Origin: Fusobacteriaceae bacterium
GTDB taxonomy: Bacteria > Fusobacteriota > Fusobacteriia > Fusobacteriales > Fusobacteriaceae
DNA: 13,194 bases
Assembly: GCA_016938425.1 (NCBI GenBank)
Contig: JAFGUR010000263.1
Span: 1 to 13,194 of the forward strand
Reading direction: 5' to 3'
In this document: one piece after another, positions 7,110 through 13,194 of the stretch
How positions within the stretch are numbered: position 1 is the stretch's first letter
Layout of the letters: every line of letters starts with the position of its first letter
Notes under the pieces: generated by a model
The model's database searches: none
Told to the model about the DNA's origin: nothing
What the model saw: the letters and a program-made list of their open reading frames with translations, nothing else
Position numbers and translations under genes: made by a program

Positions 7110-7138
7110 AGTATACTATAAGAAAAGGATAACTTCAA
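7110..7138 (-). promoter_or_regulatory. Promoter of the rubrerythrin gene
   Basis: On the minus strand TTGAAG (7133-7138) and TATACT (7110-7115) are 17 bp apart. The -10 box is part of an AGTATACT palindrome. This sits about 37 bp before the rubrerythrin start and just after the HAD gene's stop codon. Confidence 0.75.
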
Positions 7139-7142
7139 TATT

Positions 7143-7970
7143 TTATAAATTAAAAAAATCAGAGTGGATTTTCTTAACTACTGAATTTTCAAGGTTACTT
7201 CCAATAATTTCATTAGCAATTTTTTTTAAATCATGATGTGCGTTAGAAACAGCATAAGATTTATCTGCAATTGTAAACATCGATATATCATTTAAGTTAT
7301 CTCCAAAAGTCACTAAAGACGTTGCATTTAAATATTCTTTAAGAAAAATTATAGCATCTTTCTTAGTCGATCCTTTTCTTGCAAACTCTAACCAATAAAA
7401 TTCATTTTGATAAACATCTTCAGTTAAGTGTATTTCTAGTAAAGGATTGTTGGAATATTTATTGTAAAGATCAATAAGATTTTCTTTTTTATCAATACAA
7501 GCAATTGAAATGAACTCATGTTGAGATTGAAGAAAATTATAAGTATCAATTTTTTTAAAACTTTTCTCACCTTTATTGACAGGAGAATTTATAAAATTAT
7601 ATTGACCTTTATTTATTGGTTCTTTATGATATATAGAGTTTCCTTTATCATTTTCATTTATAAAAACAAAAGGATTTAAAAATTTAACATCTTTGATAAT
7701 ATTAATTGCTAGAGATGAATCTAAAAAATTTTTTCTCAAATATTCTTTTTTTATAGGATCAAAGACAGCAACACCATTAAAAATTATAAAAGGTAATTTT
7801 AAGTTTAAGGGTTTCATAATTTTAAGAACACTGTCAATAGATCTTGCAGTTGCAAATGAAAAATTAACTCCTTCTTTTATTAATTGATTTAGAGTATTTA
7901 TAGATTCATTGGATAAAGTCATATTTTCGTTAAGTAAAGTACCATCTAAATCAGATATATATAATTTCAT
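7143..7970 (-). CDS. Cof-type HAD-IIB family phosphatase
   Basis: The 275-residue protein has all the HAD hydrolase motifs: DLDGT at 7-11 (nucleophile D7, acid D9), a Thr in FATARS (T41) as motif II, a Lys around 199-204 in RKGSTKKDA as motif III, and GDNLNDISMF at 223-232 (D224, D228) as motif IV. The large insertion between motifs II and III places it in subclass IIB (Cof/YkrA/YidA type). These act on sugar phosphates and related phosphoesters such as pyridoxal phosphate or FMN; the substrate cannot be read from the sequence. The site GAGGTG precedes the ATG. The gene is transcribed away from the pentapeptide gene. No terminator separates it from the rubrerythrin promoter, so some read-through into rbr is possible. 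Confidence 0.92.
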   Translation of the reverse strand: MKLYISDLDGTLLNENMTLSNESINTLNQLIKEGVNFSFATARSIDSVLKIMKPLNLKLPFIIFNGVAVFDPIKKEYLRKNFLDSSLAINIIKDVKFLNPFVFINENDKGNSIYHKEPINKGQYNFINSPVNKGEKSFKKIDTYNFLQSQHEFISIACIDKKENLIDLYNKYSNNPLLEIHLTEDVYQNEFYWLEFARKGSTKKDAIIFLKEYLNATSLVTFGDNLNDISMFTIADKSYAVSNAHHDLKKIANEIIGSNLENSVVKKIHSDFFNL

Positions 7971-8037
7971 ATTTACACCTCACTTTTTTTAGTATATTAT
8001 ATATAAGGTTAAAGAAAAATATTTTATATACTATGTC

Positions 8038-8098
8038 TTTCGGAATTATAACACATTTTACAATTTTTTGTAATAAAAATATTTCGGAAGTTCGGAAA
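8038..8098. repeat. Three TTCGGAA words in the HAD/pentapeptide intergenic region
   Basis: TTCGGAA occurs at 8039-8045, 8083-8089 and 8091-8097 in the same orientation. The last two start 8 bp apart. Between the first and second lies the inverted repeat TTACAA (8058-8063), 4 bp, TTGTAA (8068-8073). These are the only G/C-containing words in otherwise A/T sequence, upstream of both divergent genes, and may be operator sites. Confidence 0.4.
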
Positions 8099-8143
8099 TA
8101 GAAAAAAAATTCAAAAAATGTAATTTATAAAAAAAATATAAAA

Positions 8144-8172
8144 TTTACTTTTTAGGTTTTTTGTGATATAAT
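8144..8172 (+). promoter_or_regulatory. Promoter of the pentapeptide-repeat gene
   Basis: TTTACT (8144-8149) and TATAAT (8167-8172) are separated by 17 bp. The -10 box is extended, with TG one base upstream (TGATATAAT). Transcription would start near 8179 and give a leader of about 64 nt. Confidence 0.85.
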
Positions 8173-8212
8173 AGTAGCCAAAGAATCATATGTAATTATA
8201 ATGAAGTTGTTT

Positions 8213-8228
8213 TTTAGGGAACCCTAAA
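8213..8228 (+). promoter_or_regulatory. Inverted repeat in the leader, next to the ribosome site
   Basis: TTTAGGG and CCCTAAA flank two bases, directly upstream of the GGAGG site (8233-8237). The RNA could form a short hairpin near the ribosome site. The part GAACCCTAA (8219-8227) is exactly complementary to TTAGGGTTC in the gene's terminator. Confidence 0.45.
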
Positions 8229-8242
8229 GAATGGAGGTTACT

Positions 8243-9721
8243 ATGGATATTAAAATGATTTTAGAAAATGAAATGAATAAAATTCATAATGAACATATAA
8301 GTATTAAAAATAGTCATGGTAATTTTGTTTTGTTATCTAAGTTAAATATTATAAAAGAATCATTAAATATAACGGCTAATTTTTTGTATGAAGATATAAA
8401 GAATAAAAGTTTTTTTGAAAAAACATTAACATGGAAAATTAAATCTAAAGAAATAGAGAATTATTTAGAGGAAATATCTGAGCCAATAATTTCAGATGTA
8501 ATGGTTGGTTTATTTAAAAGAGAAATTAAACTACCGAAAATAACTATTAAAATAAAAAAAGATGAAGGGAGGGTTTTTGGAAAAATGAAAGGTTATTTTG
8601 ATACTATTTTTAAAAAAGATAAAGTAGTGGATGAATTAGCAGATGAACCTGAAATCTTTGAAGAAGTTATTGAAATAGAGCCCAATTCTGCAGATTATAA
8701 TAGACATCCTAAAAGTGAATCAACTTATGAAATATTATTGACAAAAACATGGGATAAGCAGAATTTTACAAATTTAACTTTTGAAAACTCTGAAAATCCT
8801 TTAAGTAGTGCGAATTTTATTGATGTAAGTATAGAAAATTCTTTAATGAAAAATGTAATAATAAGTAATCCGAATTTTGATAATACAAGCTTCAGAAATT
8901 GTGATATGGAAGGATTAAAAATTGAAAAGATGAATCCTGAAAAGTTTGAATCATTAGATTTAACAGGTTCTAGTTTAAAAAATTCGATTATCAGAAATAT
9001 AAATTTCCAATTTGTATTAATGGATTCTACAAATTTTGAAGGGGCTACTTTTATTGAATGTAATTTTTCTGGAATTCATTTTGAAGGAGTAAATTTTGGA
9101 AATGCTAAATTTATAAATTGTGATTTAACTAAAACAGAATTTAATAAATCTATTTTGGAAGGCATAAGTTTTACTTCTTCACAATTGCTAGAAGTTAAAT
9201 TTTCTGATGTGGTTATGAATAATTCAAAATTTTTTGAATGTAATATGAGAAAAATTGTATTTGAAGATTGTGAACTCTATGATACTTCTATTAGTAAATC
9301 TAATTTAAGTTATGCTAATTTTGAAAGAACGACTTTTGGAAGAATTAAATTTTTTACAGGAGACTTGACTTTTATGCAAGCAAGTGGAGTTGATTTTAGT
9401 GGAGCTATAATGTCAAATTCTGACTTGCGTTTCGGAGAGTTTAGAAAGTGTCATTTTGAAAATACAAAGTTTACAAAAGCTAATTTAAGTGGAGCGGATT
9501 TTTCTTTTTCAAATTTCCAAAATGCTAATTTGGAAGGGGCATTAATTGTAGATGCTAATGTTAGAAGATGTAAATTTTTAGGAACAGATTTTACAGGAGT
9601 TAGAATTTTTGGTAATAAATTTATAACTACTTTACAATCGCTTTTGACTCCAGCACAATTTCAGCAAACTATAAAAGTTCCAAATAATGATCCAGCAGCA
9701 AAAACATTAATTAATTTCTAG
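8243..9721 (+). CDS. Pentapeptide-repeat protein with an unassigned N-terminal domain
   Basis: The 492-residue protein has two parts. Residues 1 to about 170 are charged and helical/mixed, with no motif I recognise. Residues about 171-461 are a continuous pentapeptide array with Phe or Leu at the central position (for example DSTNFEGATFIECNFSGIHF and NANLEGALIVDANV). That is about 58 repeats, or some 14 turns of the right-handed quadrilateral beta-helix known for this family. A short C-terminal helix (TTLQSLLTPAQFQQT) closes it. Qnr/MfpA proteins that mimic DNA and bind gyrase are only about 190-220 residues and lack such an N-terminal domain, so no quinolone role is claimed. There is no signal peptide or membrane segment, so it is probably cytoplasmic. 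Start 8243 is used because the ATG at 8231 lies inside the GGAGG site. Function unknown. Confidence 0.9.
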   Translation: MDIKMILENEMNKIHNEHISIKNSHGNFVLLSKLNIIKESLNITANFLYEDIKNKSFFEKTLTWKIKSKEIENYLEEISEPIISDVMVGLFKREIKLPKITIKIKKDEGRVFGKMKGYFDTIFKKDKVVDELADEPEIFEEVIEIEPNSADYNRHPKSESTYEILLTKTWDKQNFTNLTFENSENPLSSANFIDVSIENSLMKNVIISNPNFDNTSFRNCDMEGLKIEKMNPEKFESLDLTGSSLKNSIIRNINFQFVLMDSTNFEGATFIECNFSGIHFEGVNFGNAKFINCDLTKTEFNKSILEGISFTSSQLLEVKFSDVVMNNSKFFECNMRKIVFEDCELYDTSISKSNLSYANFERTTFGRIKFFTGDLTFMQASGVDFSGAIMSNSDLRFGEFRKCHFENTKFTKANLSGADFSFSNFQNANLEGALIVDANVRRCKFLGTDFTGVRIFGNKFITTLQSLLTPAQFQQTIKVPNNDPAAKTLINF

Positions 9722-9746
9722 AGAATCTTAGGGTTCTCTTTTTTTA
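9720..9746 (+). terminator. Rho-independent terminator of the pentapeptide-repeat gene
   Basis: AGAGAATC (9720-9727) pairs with GGTTCTCT (9732-9739), including one G-U pair, around a TTAG loop. Seven T follow. The stem begins within the stop codon TAG. Confidence 0.9.
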
Positions 9747-9774
9747 TACTTAAAGAAAAATATAAATTTCAATG

Positions 9775-9792
9775 TAATTAGGGCTTACTGAA
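9775..9792 (+). repeat. Left terminal inverted repeat
   Basis: TAATTAGGGCTTACTGAA is the inverted partner of the sequence at 10128-10145. With TAATTA included, 15 of 18 positions agree. Confidence 0.55.
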
Positions 9793-10139
9793 AAATACAA
9801 AATCACTGATTTTAAAAGATTTTAACTCTATTTTTAATAAAAAAATGCAGAGTTTTTGACAAAAAATCTTAAAAATAAAACATCCAAACCTTGGACTGTG
9901 CTTGCTCTGCATAAGATTGCTCTAAAATTTCCTCCTGAAATTAAGAGTATCTAAAAACCTCGTAAACGTAGGATGAATCCTATAATATGGAAATATTTAT
10001 ATTGAACTACAAGGTGTCTAGCAACCCTTGCTGGTCGGGTTTAGATATTCTTAGAAGAATGTCTTATGTGGAGCCAAACAAAGGTGATAGTTGGGCAGAC
10101 GCCTAAGGTTTTAAAAACTACTTCTAATTCAGCAGACCC
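9781..10139. mobile_element. MITE-like element or IS remnant with terminal inverted repeats
   Basis: The left end, GGGCTTACTGAA, and the complement of the right end, GGGTCTGCTGAA, agree at 9 of 12 bases. Both ends are bordered on the outside by TAATTA (9775-9780 and 10140-10145). TAATTA may be a target duplication; because it is palindromic it could also be part of longer inverted repeats. The segment is 359 bp and has no transposase-sized frame. The longest frames with a start are 39 codons on plus (9987-10106) and 44 codons on minus (9778-9912), neither with a credible ribosome site. G+C is locally higher than around it. It lies between two convergent terminators, a harmless insertion site. 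It may be a non-autonomous element mobilised by a transposase elsewhere, or a decayed IS. I cannot name the IS family. Confidence 0.5.
9886..10111. ncRNA. Possible structured RNA inside the TIR-bounded element
   Basis: AAACCTTGG (9886-9894) can pair with CCTAAGGTTT (10102-10111) with one bulge, closing a domain of about 226 nt. Inside are several hairpins: TAGGAT/ATCCTA (9969-9982), a stem with a GGAA tetraloop (9981-10001, on the plus-strand reading), AGCAA/TTGCT (10020-10032), and an 8-bp stem at 10044-10063. I compared it from memory with tmRNA, RNase P RNA, SRP RNA and common riboswitches and found no match. Strand and expression are unknown. The foldback may simply be a property of the mobile element. 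Confidence 0.25.
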
Positions 10140-10145
10140 TAATTA
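10128..10145 (-). repeat. Right terminal inverted repeat
   Basis: Read on the minus strand it is TAATTAGGGTCTGCTGAA, matching the left end at 9775-9792 in 15 of 18 positions. Confidence 0.55.
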
Positions 10146-10214
10146 AGTATGAATCAAAATGTGACATAACCATATTTTTTGTATTTTAGTAAACAATAAA
10201 AAGGAATGAAAGTA

Positions 10215-10245
10215 CAAAAAAGGTTGAGAATAAAAATTCTCAACC
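10215..10245 (-). terminator. Rho-independent terminator of lepA
   Basis: GGTTGAGAA (10222-10230) and TTCTCAACC (10237-10245) form a perfect 9-bp stem with a 6-nt loop. On the minus strand six T follow. It starts 14 bp after the lepA stop. Confidence 0.92.
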
Positions 10246-10259
10246 CAAAATTTTAATAA

Positions 10260-12059
10260 TTAATCTAATTTTAATACTGAAATGAAAGCTTCTTGAGGAA
10301 TTTCAACATTTCCTATTTGTTTCATTCTCTTCTTACCTTCTTTTTGTTTGTTTAGTAATTTCTTTTTACGTGAAATGTCTCCACCATAACATTTTGCAAT
10401 AACATCTTTTCTATAGGCCCTTATAGTTTCTCTGGCAATAATTTTGCTTCCAAGAGCTGCTTGTATTGGAATTTCAAATTGTTGTCTAGGAATTACTTCT
10501 TTAAGTTTTTCAGTAATTGCTCTTCCTCTATAGTAAGCATTATCTTGATGAGCAATAAAAGAGAAAGCATCTACAGGATCACCACTTACAAGTATATCAA
10601 CTTTAACAAGTTTTGATTCTTTATAACCTATCATTTCATACTCAAAAGAAGCATAACCTTTAGTTTTTGATTTTAATTTATCATAGAAGTCTAAAACTAT
10701 TTCAGCAAGAGGTAATTCATATATAAGCATTGAACGAGTTTCATCTACATATTGCATATCTAGATAAACCCCTCTTTTTTCCTGACAAAGTTCCATTACA
10801 GCTCCAACAAAGTCTTTAGGAGTAATAATGCTTCCTTTTATATAAGGTTCCTCAACACTTCTTCTACCTTTACCAGCATCAGGAAACTCTACTGGGTTAT
10901 CAATAACAAGAATATCCCCATTCTCCATATGAACTCTATATTCAACTGATGGCATAGTAGAAATAAGGTCAATGTTATATTCTCTTCTTAGTCTTTCTAC
11001 GATAATTTCCATATGTAAAAGTCCCAAAAATCCACATCTAAATCCAAATCCTAAAGCAAGTGATGTTTCGGGAACGAAAGTTAAAGAAGCATCATTTAAT
11101 TGAAGTTTTTCTAAAGAGTCACGTAAATCCTGATAATCATCTGTTGATAAAGGATATAATCCAGCAAATACCATTGATTGAGAATCTCTAAATCCTTCAA
11201 GTGGTTCTGGACAAGGATTATCTACCAAAGTAACAGTATCTCCAACTTTTGTATCAGCTATAGATTTTACCCCAGAGATAATATATCCAACTGAACCAGC
11301 AGAAAGCTCACCAGTAGATTTTAATTTAGGGTTAAATATTCCACATTCAAGAACTTGAAACTCTTTACCTGTTGACCAAATTTTAATTTTATCACCTTTT
11401 TTGATAGTTCCATCAAAAACCCTAACATAAGTTATAACTCCTCTAAAATCATCAAATTTTGAATCAAAAATAAGGGCTTGTAAAGGTTTTTCATTGGAAA
11501 CAACAGGAGCAGGAATTCTCTCAACAATAGCTTCCAGCAAATCAGTTATTCCTATTCCAGCTTTAGCAGAAGTAAGAACTGCATCATCAGCAGGAAGTCC
11601 AATAATTTCTTCAATTTCATGTTTAACTTTATCTACATCAGCTGCAGGTAAGTCAATTTTATTAATAACAGGAACTATTTCTAAATTACCACCTAAAGCT
11701 AAATAAACATTAGCTAAAGTTTGAGCTTCTACCCCTTGAGCGGCATCTACAACTAGTAAAGCACCTTCACAAGCTGATAATGAACGACTAACTTCATATA
11801 TAAAGTCAACGTGTCCTGGAGTATCAATAAGATTTAATTCATATTTAATACCATCTTTTGCTGTATAATATAAAGTAACAGCTTGAGCTTTTATTGTTAT
11901 ACCTTTTTCTCTTTCTAAATCCATAGAATCCAATAATTGGTTTTGCATATCTCTATCTGCTACAGTTCCAGTTTCTTGCATAAGCCTGTCTGCAATAGTT
12001 GATTTTCCATGGTCTATGTGGGCTATAATTGAAAAGTTTCTTTTAAACTTTGTATCCAC
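10260..12059 (-). CDS. lepA: Elongation factor 4 (LepA) GTPase
   Basis: LepA/EF4 is a ribosome-associated GTPase linked to back-translocation and to 30S biogenesis. The 599-residue protein is full length. G-domain motifs are AHIDHGKST (13-21), DTPGH (79-83), NKID (133-136) and SAK (164-166). EF-G-like domains II, III and V follow, with the conserved GFRCGFLGLLHMEI and RQQFEIPIQAALGSKIIARE. The LepA-specific C-terminal domain ends in KKKLLNKQKEGKKRMKQIGN and QEAFISVLKLD. Domain IV of EF-G is absent, as is normal for LepA. The start is GTG (12059-12057), 5 nt after AGGAGGT. The gene has its own promoter and terminator. Close resemblance to fusobacterial LepA, as I recall it, is the best taxonomic hint in the window. 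Confidence 0.98.
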   Translation of the reverse strand: MDTKFKRNFSIIAHIDHGKSTIADRLMQETGTVADRDMQNQLLDSMDLEREKGITIKAQAVTLYYTAKDGIKYELNLIDTPGHVDFIYEVSRSLSACEGALLVVDAAQGVEAQTLANVYLALGGNLEIVPVINKIDLPAADVDKVKHEIEEIIGLPADDAVLTSAKAGIGITDLLEAIVERIPAPVVSNEKPLQALIFDSKFDDFRGVITYVRVFDGTIKKGDKIKIWSTGKEFQVLECGIFNPKLKSTGELSAGSVGYIISGVKSIADTKVGDTVTLVDNPCPEPLEGFRDSQSMVFAGLYPLSTDDYQDLRDSLEKLQLNDASLTFVPETSLALGFGFRCGFLGLLHMEIIVERLRREYNIDLISTMPSVEYRVHMENGDILVIDNPVEFPDAGKGRRSVEEPYIKGSIITPKDFVGAVMELCQEKRGVYLDMQYVDETRSMLIYELPLAEIVLDFYDKLKSKTKGYASFEYEMIGYKESKLVKVDILVSGDPVDAFSFIAHQDNAYYRGRAITEKLKEVIPRQQFEIPIQAALGSKIIARETIRAYRKDVIAKCYGGDISRKKKLLNKQKEGKKRMKQIGNVEIPQEAFISVLKLD

Positions 12060-12095
12060 GTTTACCTCCTAATTTCATATACAAATATCTTTGTT

Positions 12096-12124
12096 ATTAT
12101 ATGATAAATTATATAAAAAAGCAA
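12096..12124 (-). promoter_or_regulatory. Promoter of lepA
   Basis: On the minus strand TTGCTT (12119-12124) and a perfect TATAAT (12096-12101) are 17 bp apart, about 37 bp before the GTG start. Confidence 0.8.
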
Positions 12125-12181
12125 TGTTTTAATAAAGATTAGAGGAATCTATAAAGACTGTTAGAAAAAAATATAAATATT

Positions 12182-12223
12182 TAAAAAAAAACCTCTATCA
12201 AGTAATAAAAACTTAAAGAGGTT
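12182..12223 (-). terminator. Rho-independent terminator of the ankyrin gene
   Basis: AACCTCT (12190-12196) and AGAGGTT (12217-12223) form the base of a stem. AAGT and ACTT extend it above an internal loop. On the minus strand a run of nine T (complement of 12183-12191) overlaps its end. It begins 8 bp after the ankyrin stop. Confidence 0.88.
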
Positions 12224-12231
12224 GGTAATAA

Positions 12232-13164
12232 TTAATTTAATCCCTGTTTTTTTAAGAAACCATAAATTTCACCATGATTATGTAGCTTTGCCAAATCTAA
12301 TGCAGATTGATTCCATGTATTTCTAGCAAAAATATTAGCACCTTTTTCAATATAAAGTTTTACTAAGTTTAAATTTCCGCATTGAACAGCAGTTAAGAAA
12401 GGTGTCATTTTTACATTATCAGTGGCATTTATATTAGCTCCATGGTCAAGTAAAAATTTAACTTTTATTTCACTAGTTTTGTTTAAACTGGTAACCCTAA
12501 TTAAAGAAGTAGAATTACCATTATCATCTTTGATTTCAATATTAGCCCCCTTTGATAATAAAAATTCACAAAGTTCTTTATTAAATTCTTGAGAATCTAA
12601 TGCATATAGCAGAGCAGTATTTCCATAATTATCTTTATAATCAACACTATTTTCTTTTTCAATTAATAATTTTGTTGTAGCAATATTTCCTCTCATAGCA
12701 GAAATAGCTAGAGGTGTGTAAGGATTCTGTGGTAAAGTTATATGCGTATCAGCCCCTCTATCCAAAAAATATTTAGTTATGTCTGCATAACCATAGTATG
12801 CTGCACGCGACAAAGGATGGCTATAAGAATCTTTTCCACAATAGTTAATATCAGCTCCAGCTTCTACAAGTATTTTTATGATTTTAAGATTATCATTGTA
12901 AATAGCCTCTAATAAAGCTTCGTTAAGATTGACATGGCTAATTTTTTTAGATTTTAATATTAAAGTTACTTCTTTTACATTATCATTTTGAATAGCACTA
13001 ATAAGTTTATCATATGTAGTAGTCCAATTTTTATAAAACCATACAGTTAGAATTAGAAATATCCCTATAAGAATTTCAAGAATAATTCTTCTTTTAAGTT
13101 TTTTCTTTTCCTCAATTTTGGAATCAAAATTATTGCTTTCTTCTAAAATTTCTTCATTTATCAT
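12232..13164 (-). CDS. Membrane-anchored ankyrin-repeat protein
   Basis: The 310-residue protein has a short acidic N-terminus, the basic cluster KKKLKRR (20-26) and a single hydrophobic helix (about 27-44, IILEILIGIFLILTVWFY). Roughly seven ankyrin repeats follow (about 50-308). Typical units are NLKIIKILVEAGADIN, GNIATTKLLIEKENSVDYKD, YGNTALLYAL and GNLNLVKLYIEKGANIFARN. By the positive-inside rule the repeats would lie in the periplasm, since the basic cluster precedes the only helix. Ankyrin repeats bind proteins; the partner is unknown. The start ATG has GGGAGAT about 7 nt upstream. The region before it (30 bp) is too short to show a promoter. It ends in its own terminator before the lepA promoter. 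No catalytic motif is visible. Confidence 0.9.
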   Translation of the reverse strand: MINEEILEESNNFDSKIEEKKKLKRRIILEILIGIFLILTVWFYKNWTTTYDKLISAIQNDNVKEVTLILKSKKISHVNLNEALLEAIYNDNLKIIKILVEAGADINYCGKDSYSHPLSRAAYYGYADITKYFLDRGADTHITLPQNPYTPLAISAMRGNIATTKLLIEKENSVDYKDNYGNTALLYALDSQEFNKELCEFLLSKGANIEIKDDNGNSTSLIRVTSLNKTSEIKVKFLLDHGANINATDNVKMTPFLTAVQCGNLNLVKLYIEKGANIFARNTWNQSALDLAKLHNHGEIYGFLKKQGLN

Positions 13165-13194
13165 GTAATATCTCCCTAGATTTTTTTAAGTTAA

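Larger units (their letters stand above)
9748..10221. other. Long non-coding stretch between convergent terminators
   Basis: No credible gene is seen between the pentapeptide terminator and the lepA terminator. The stretch contains a TIR-bounded segment (9781-10139), described separately. To its right, 10146-10221 is plain AT-rich sequence in which I see nothing. Confidence 0.7.

Noticed and set aside
7693..7887. Plus-strand 64-codon frame
   Set aside because: Antisense to the HAD phosphatase gene, no supporting signals.
8243..9721. Quinolone-resistance (Qnr-like) protein
   Set aside because: Only the repeat type is shared; size, the N-terminal domain and the absence of the Qnr loop layout do not fit.
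9778..9912. 44-codon minus-strand frame as a gene
   Set aside because: It spans the inverted repeat, is Phe/Lys-rich like random AT sequence, ends in the border TAATTA, and its nearest AGGAGG is 18 nt from the ATG.
9987..10106. 39-codon plus-strand frame (ends KGDSWADA) as the tail of a transposase
   Set aside because: No recognisable transposase motif, no ribosome site, and G/C-ending codons unlike the neighbours; the region fits structured non-coding sequence better.
9886..10139. tmRNA, RNase P RNA, SRP RNA, 6S RNA or a known riboswitch in the region between the terminators
   Set aside because: None of the conserved words (such as GAGGAAAGTCC of RNase P, the tmRNA ends with a T-loop, or the SRP GGAAG/GGAGCA loop) is present. 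6S cannot be judged by eye, so no name is given.
11494..11706. Plus-strand 70-codon frame
   Set aside because: Antisense to the conserved GTPase domain of lepA, Ser/Ala-rich mirror sequence.

Overview
The window is very AT-rich, with short intergenic spaces and strong AGGAG ribosome sites, and its proteins suggest an anaerobic diderm bacterium. LepA, rubrerythrin and the general codon usage look most like Fusobacteriota. That assignment rests on family resemblance recalled from memory, not on a search. The notable point is a flagellar basal-body cluster with both P-ring (FlgI) and L-ring (FlgH) genes, because most cultured Fusobacteriota are described as non-motile.

Layout. From 6173 leftwards to the window edge, eight genes run on the minus strand: lspA, a YgjP-like metalloprotease gene, a FlgF/FlgG-family rod gene, flgH, flgI, flgJ (rod-binding domain only), fapA (DUF342) and a DUF2344 gene cut by the left edge. 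Gaps inside this run are 1 to 68 bp, and several stop codons sit inside the next gene's ribosome site. LspA is the peptidase needed to mature lipoproteins such as FlgH, so the two genes fit together functionally. From 6501 to 7970, also on the minus strand, lie rubrerythrin (own promoter, own terminator) and a Cof-type HAD phosphatase. The only plus-strand gene, 8243-9721, encodes a large pentapeptide-repeat protein with its own promoter and a strong terminator.

Between that terminator and the lepA terminator (9748-10221) is a non-coding stretch holding a 359-bp segment with imperfect terminal inverted repeats, each flanked by TAATTA. It looks like a small non-autonomous mobile element (MITE-like), and its interior is locally richer in G+C and able to form several hairpins. 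On the minus strand again come lepA (GTG start, clear promoter) and, at the right end, a membrane-anchored ankyrin-repeat protein with a bipartite terminator.

Points that deserve attention are the flagellar cluster, the unusual lspA start and its Glu in the GNxxDR motif, the TIR-bounded element, the repeated TTCGGAA words in the HAD/pentapeptide intergenic region, and the complementarity between the leader and terminator of the pentapeptide gene.
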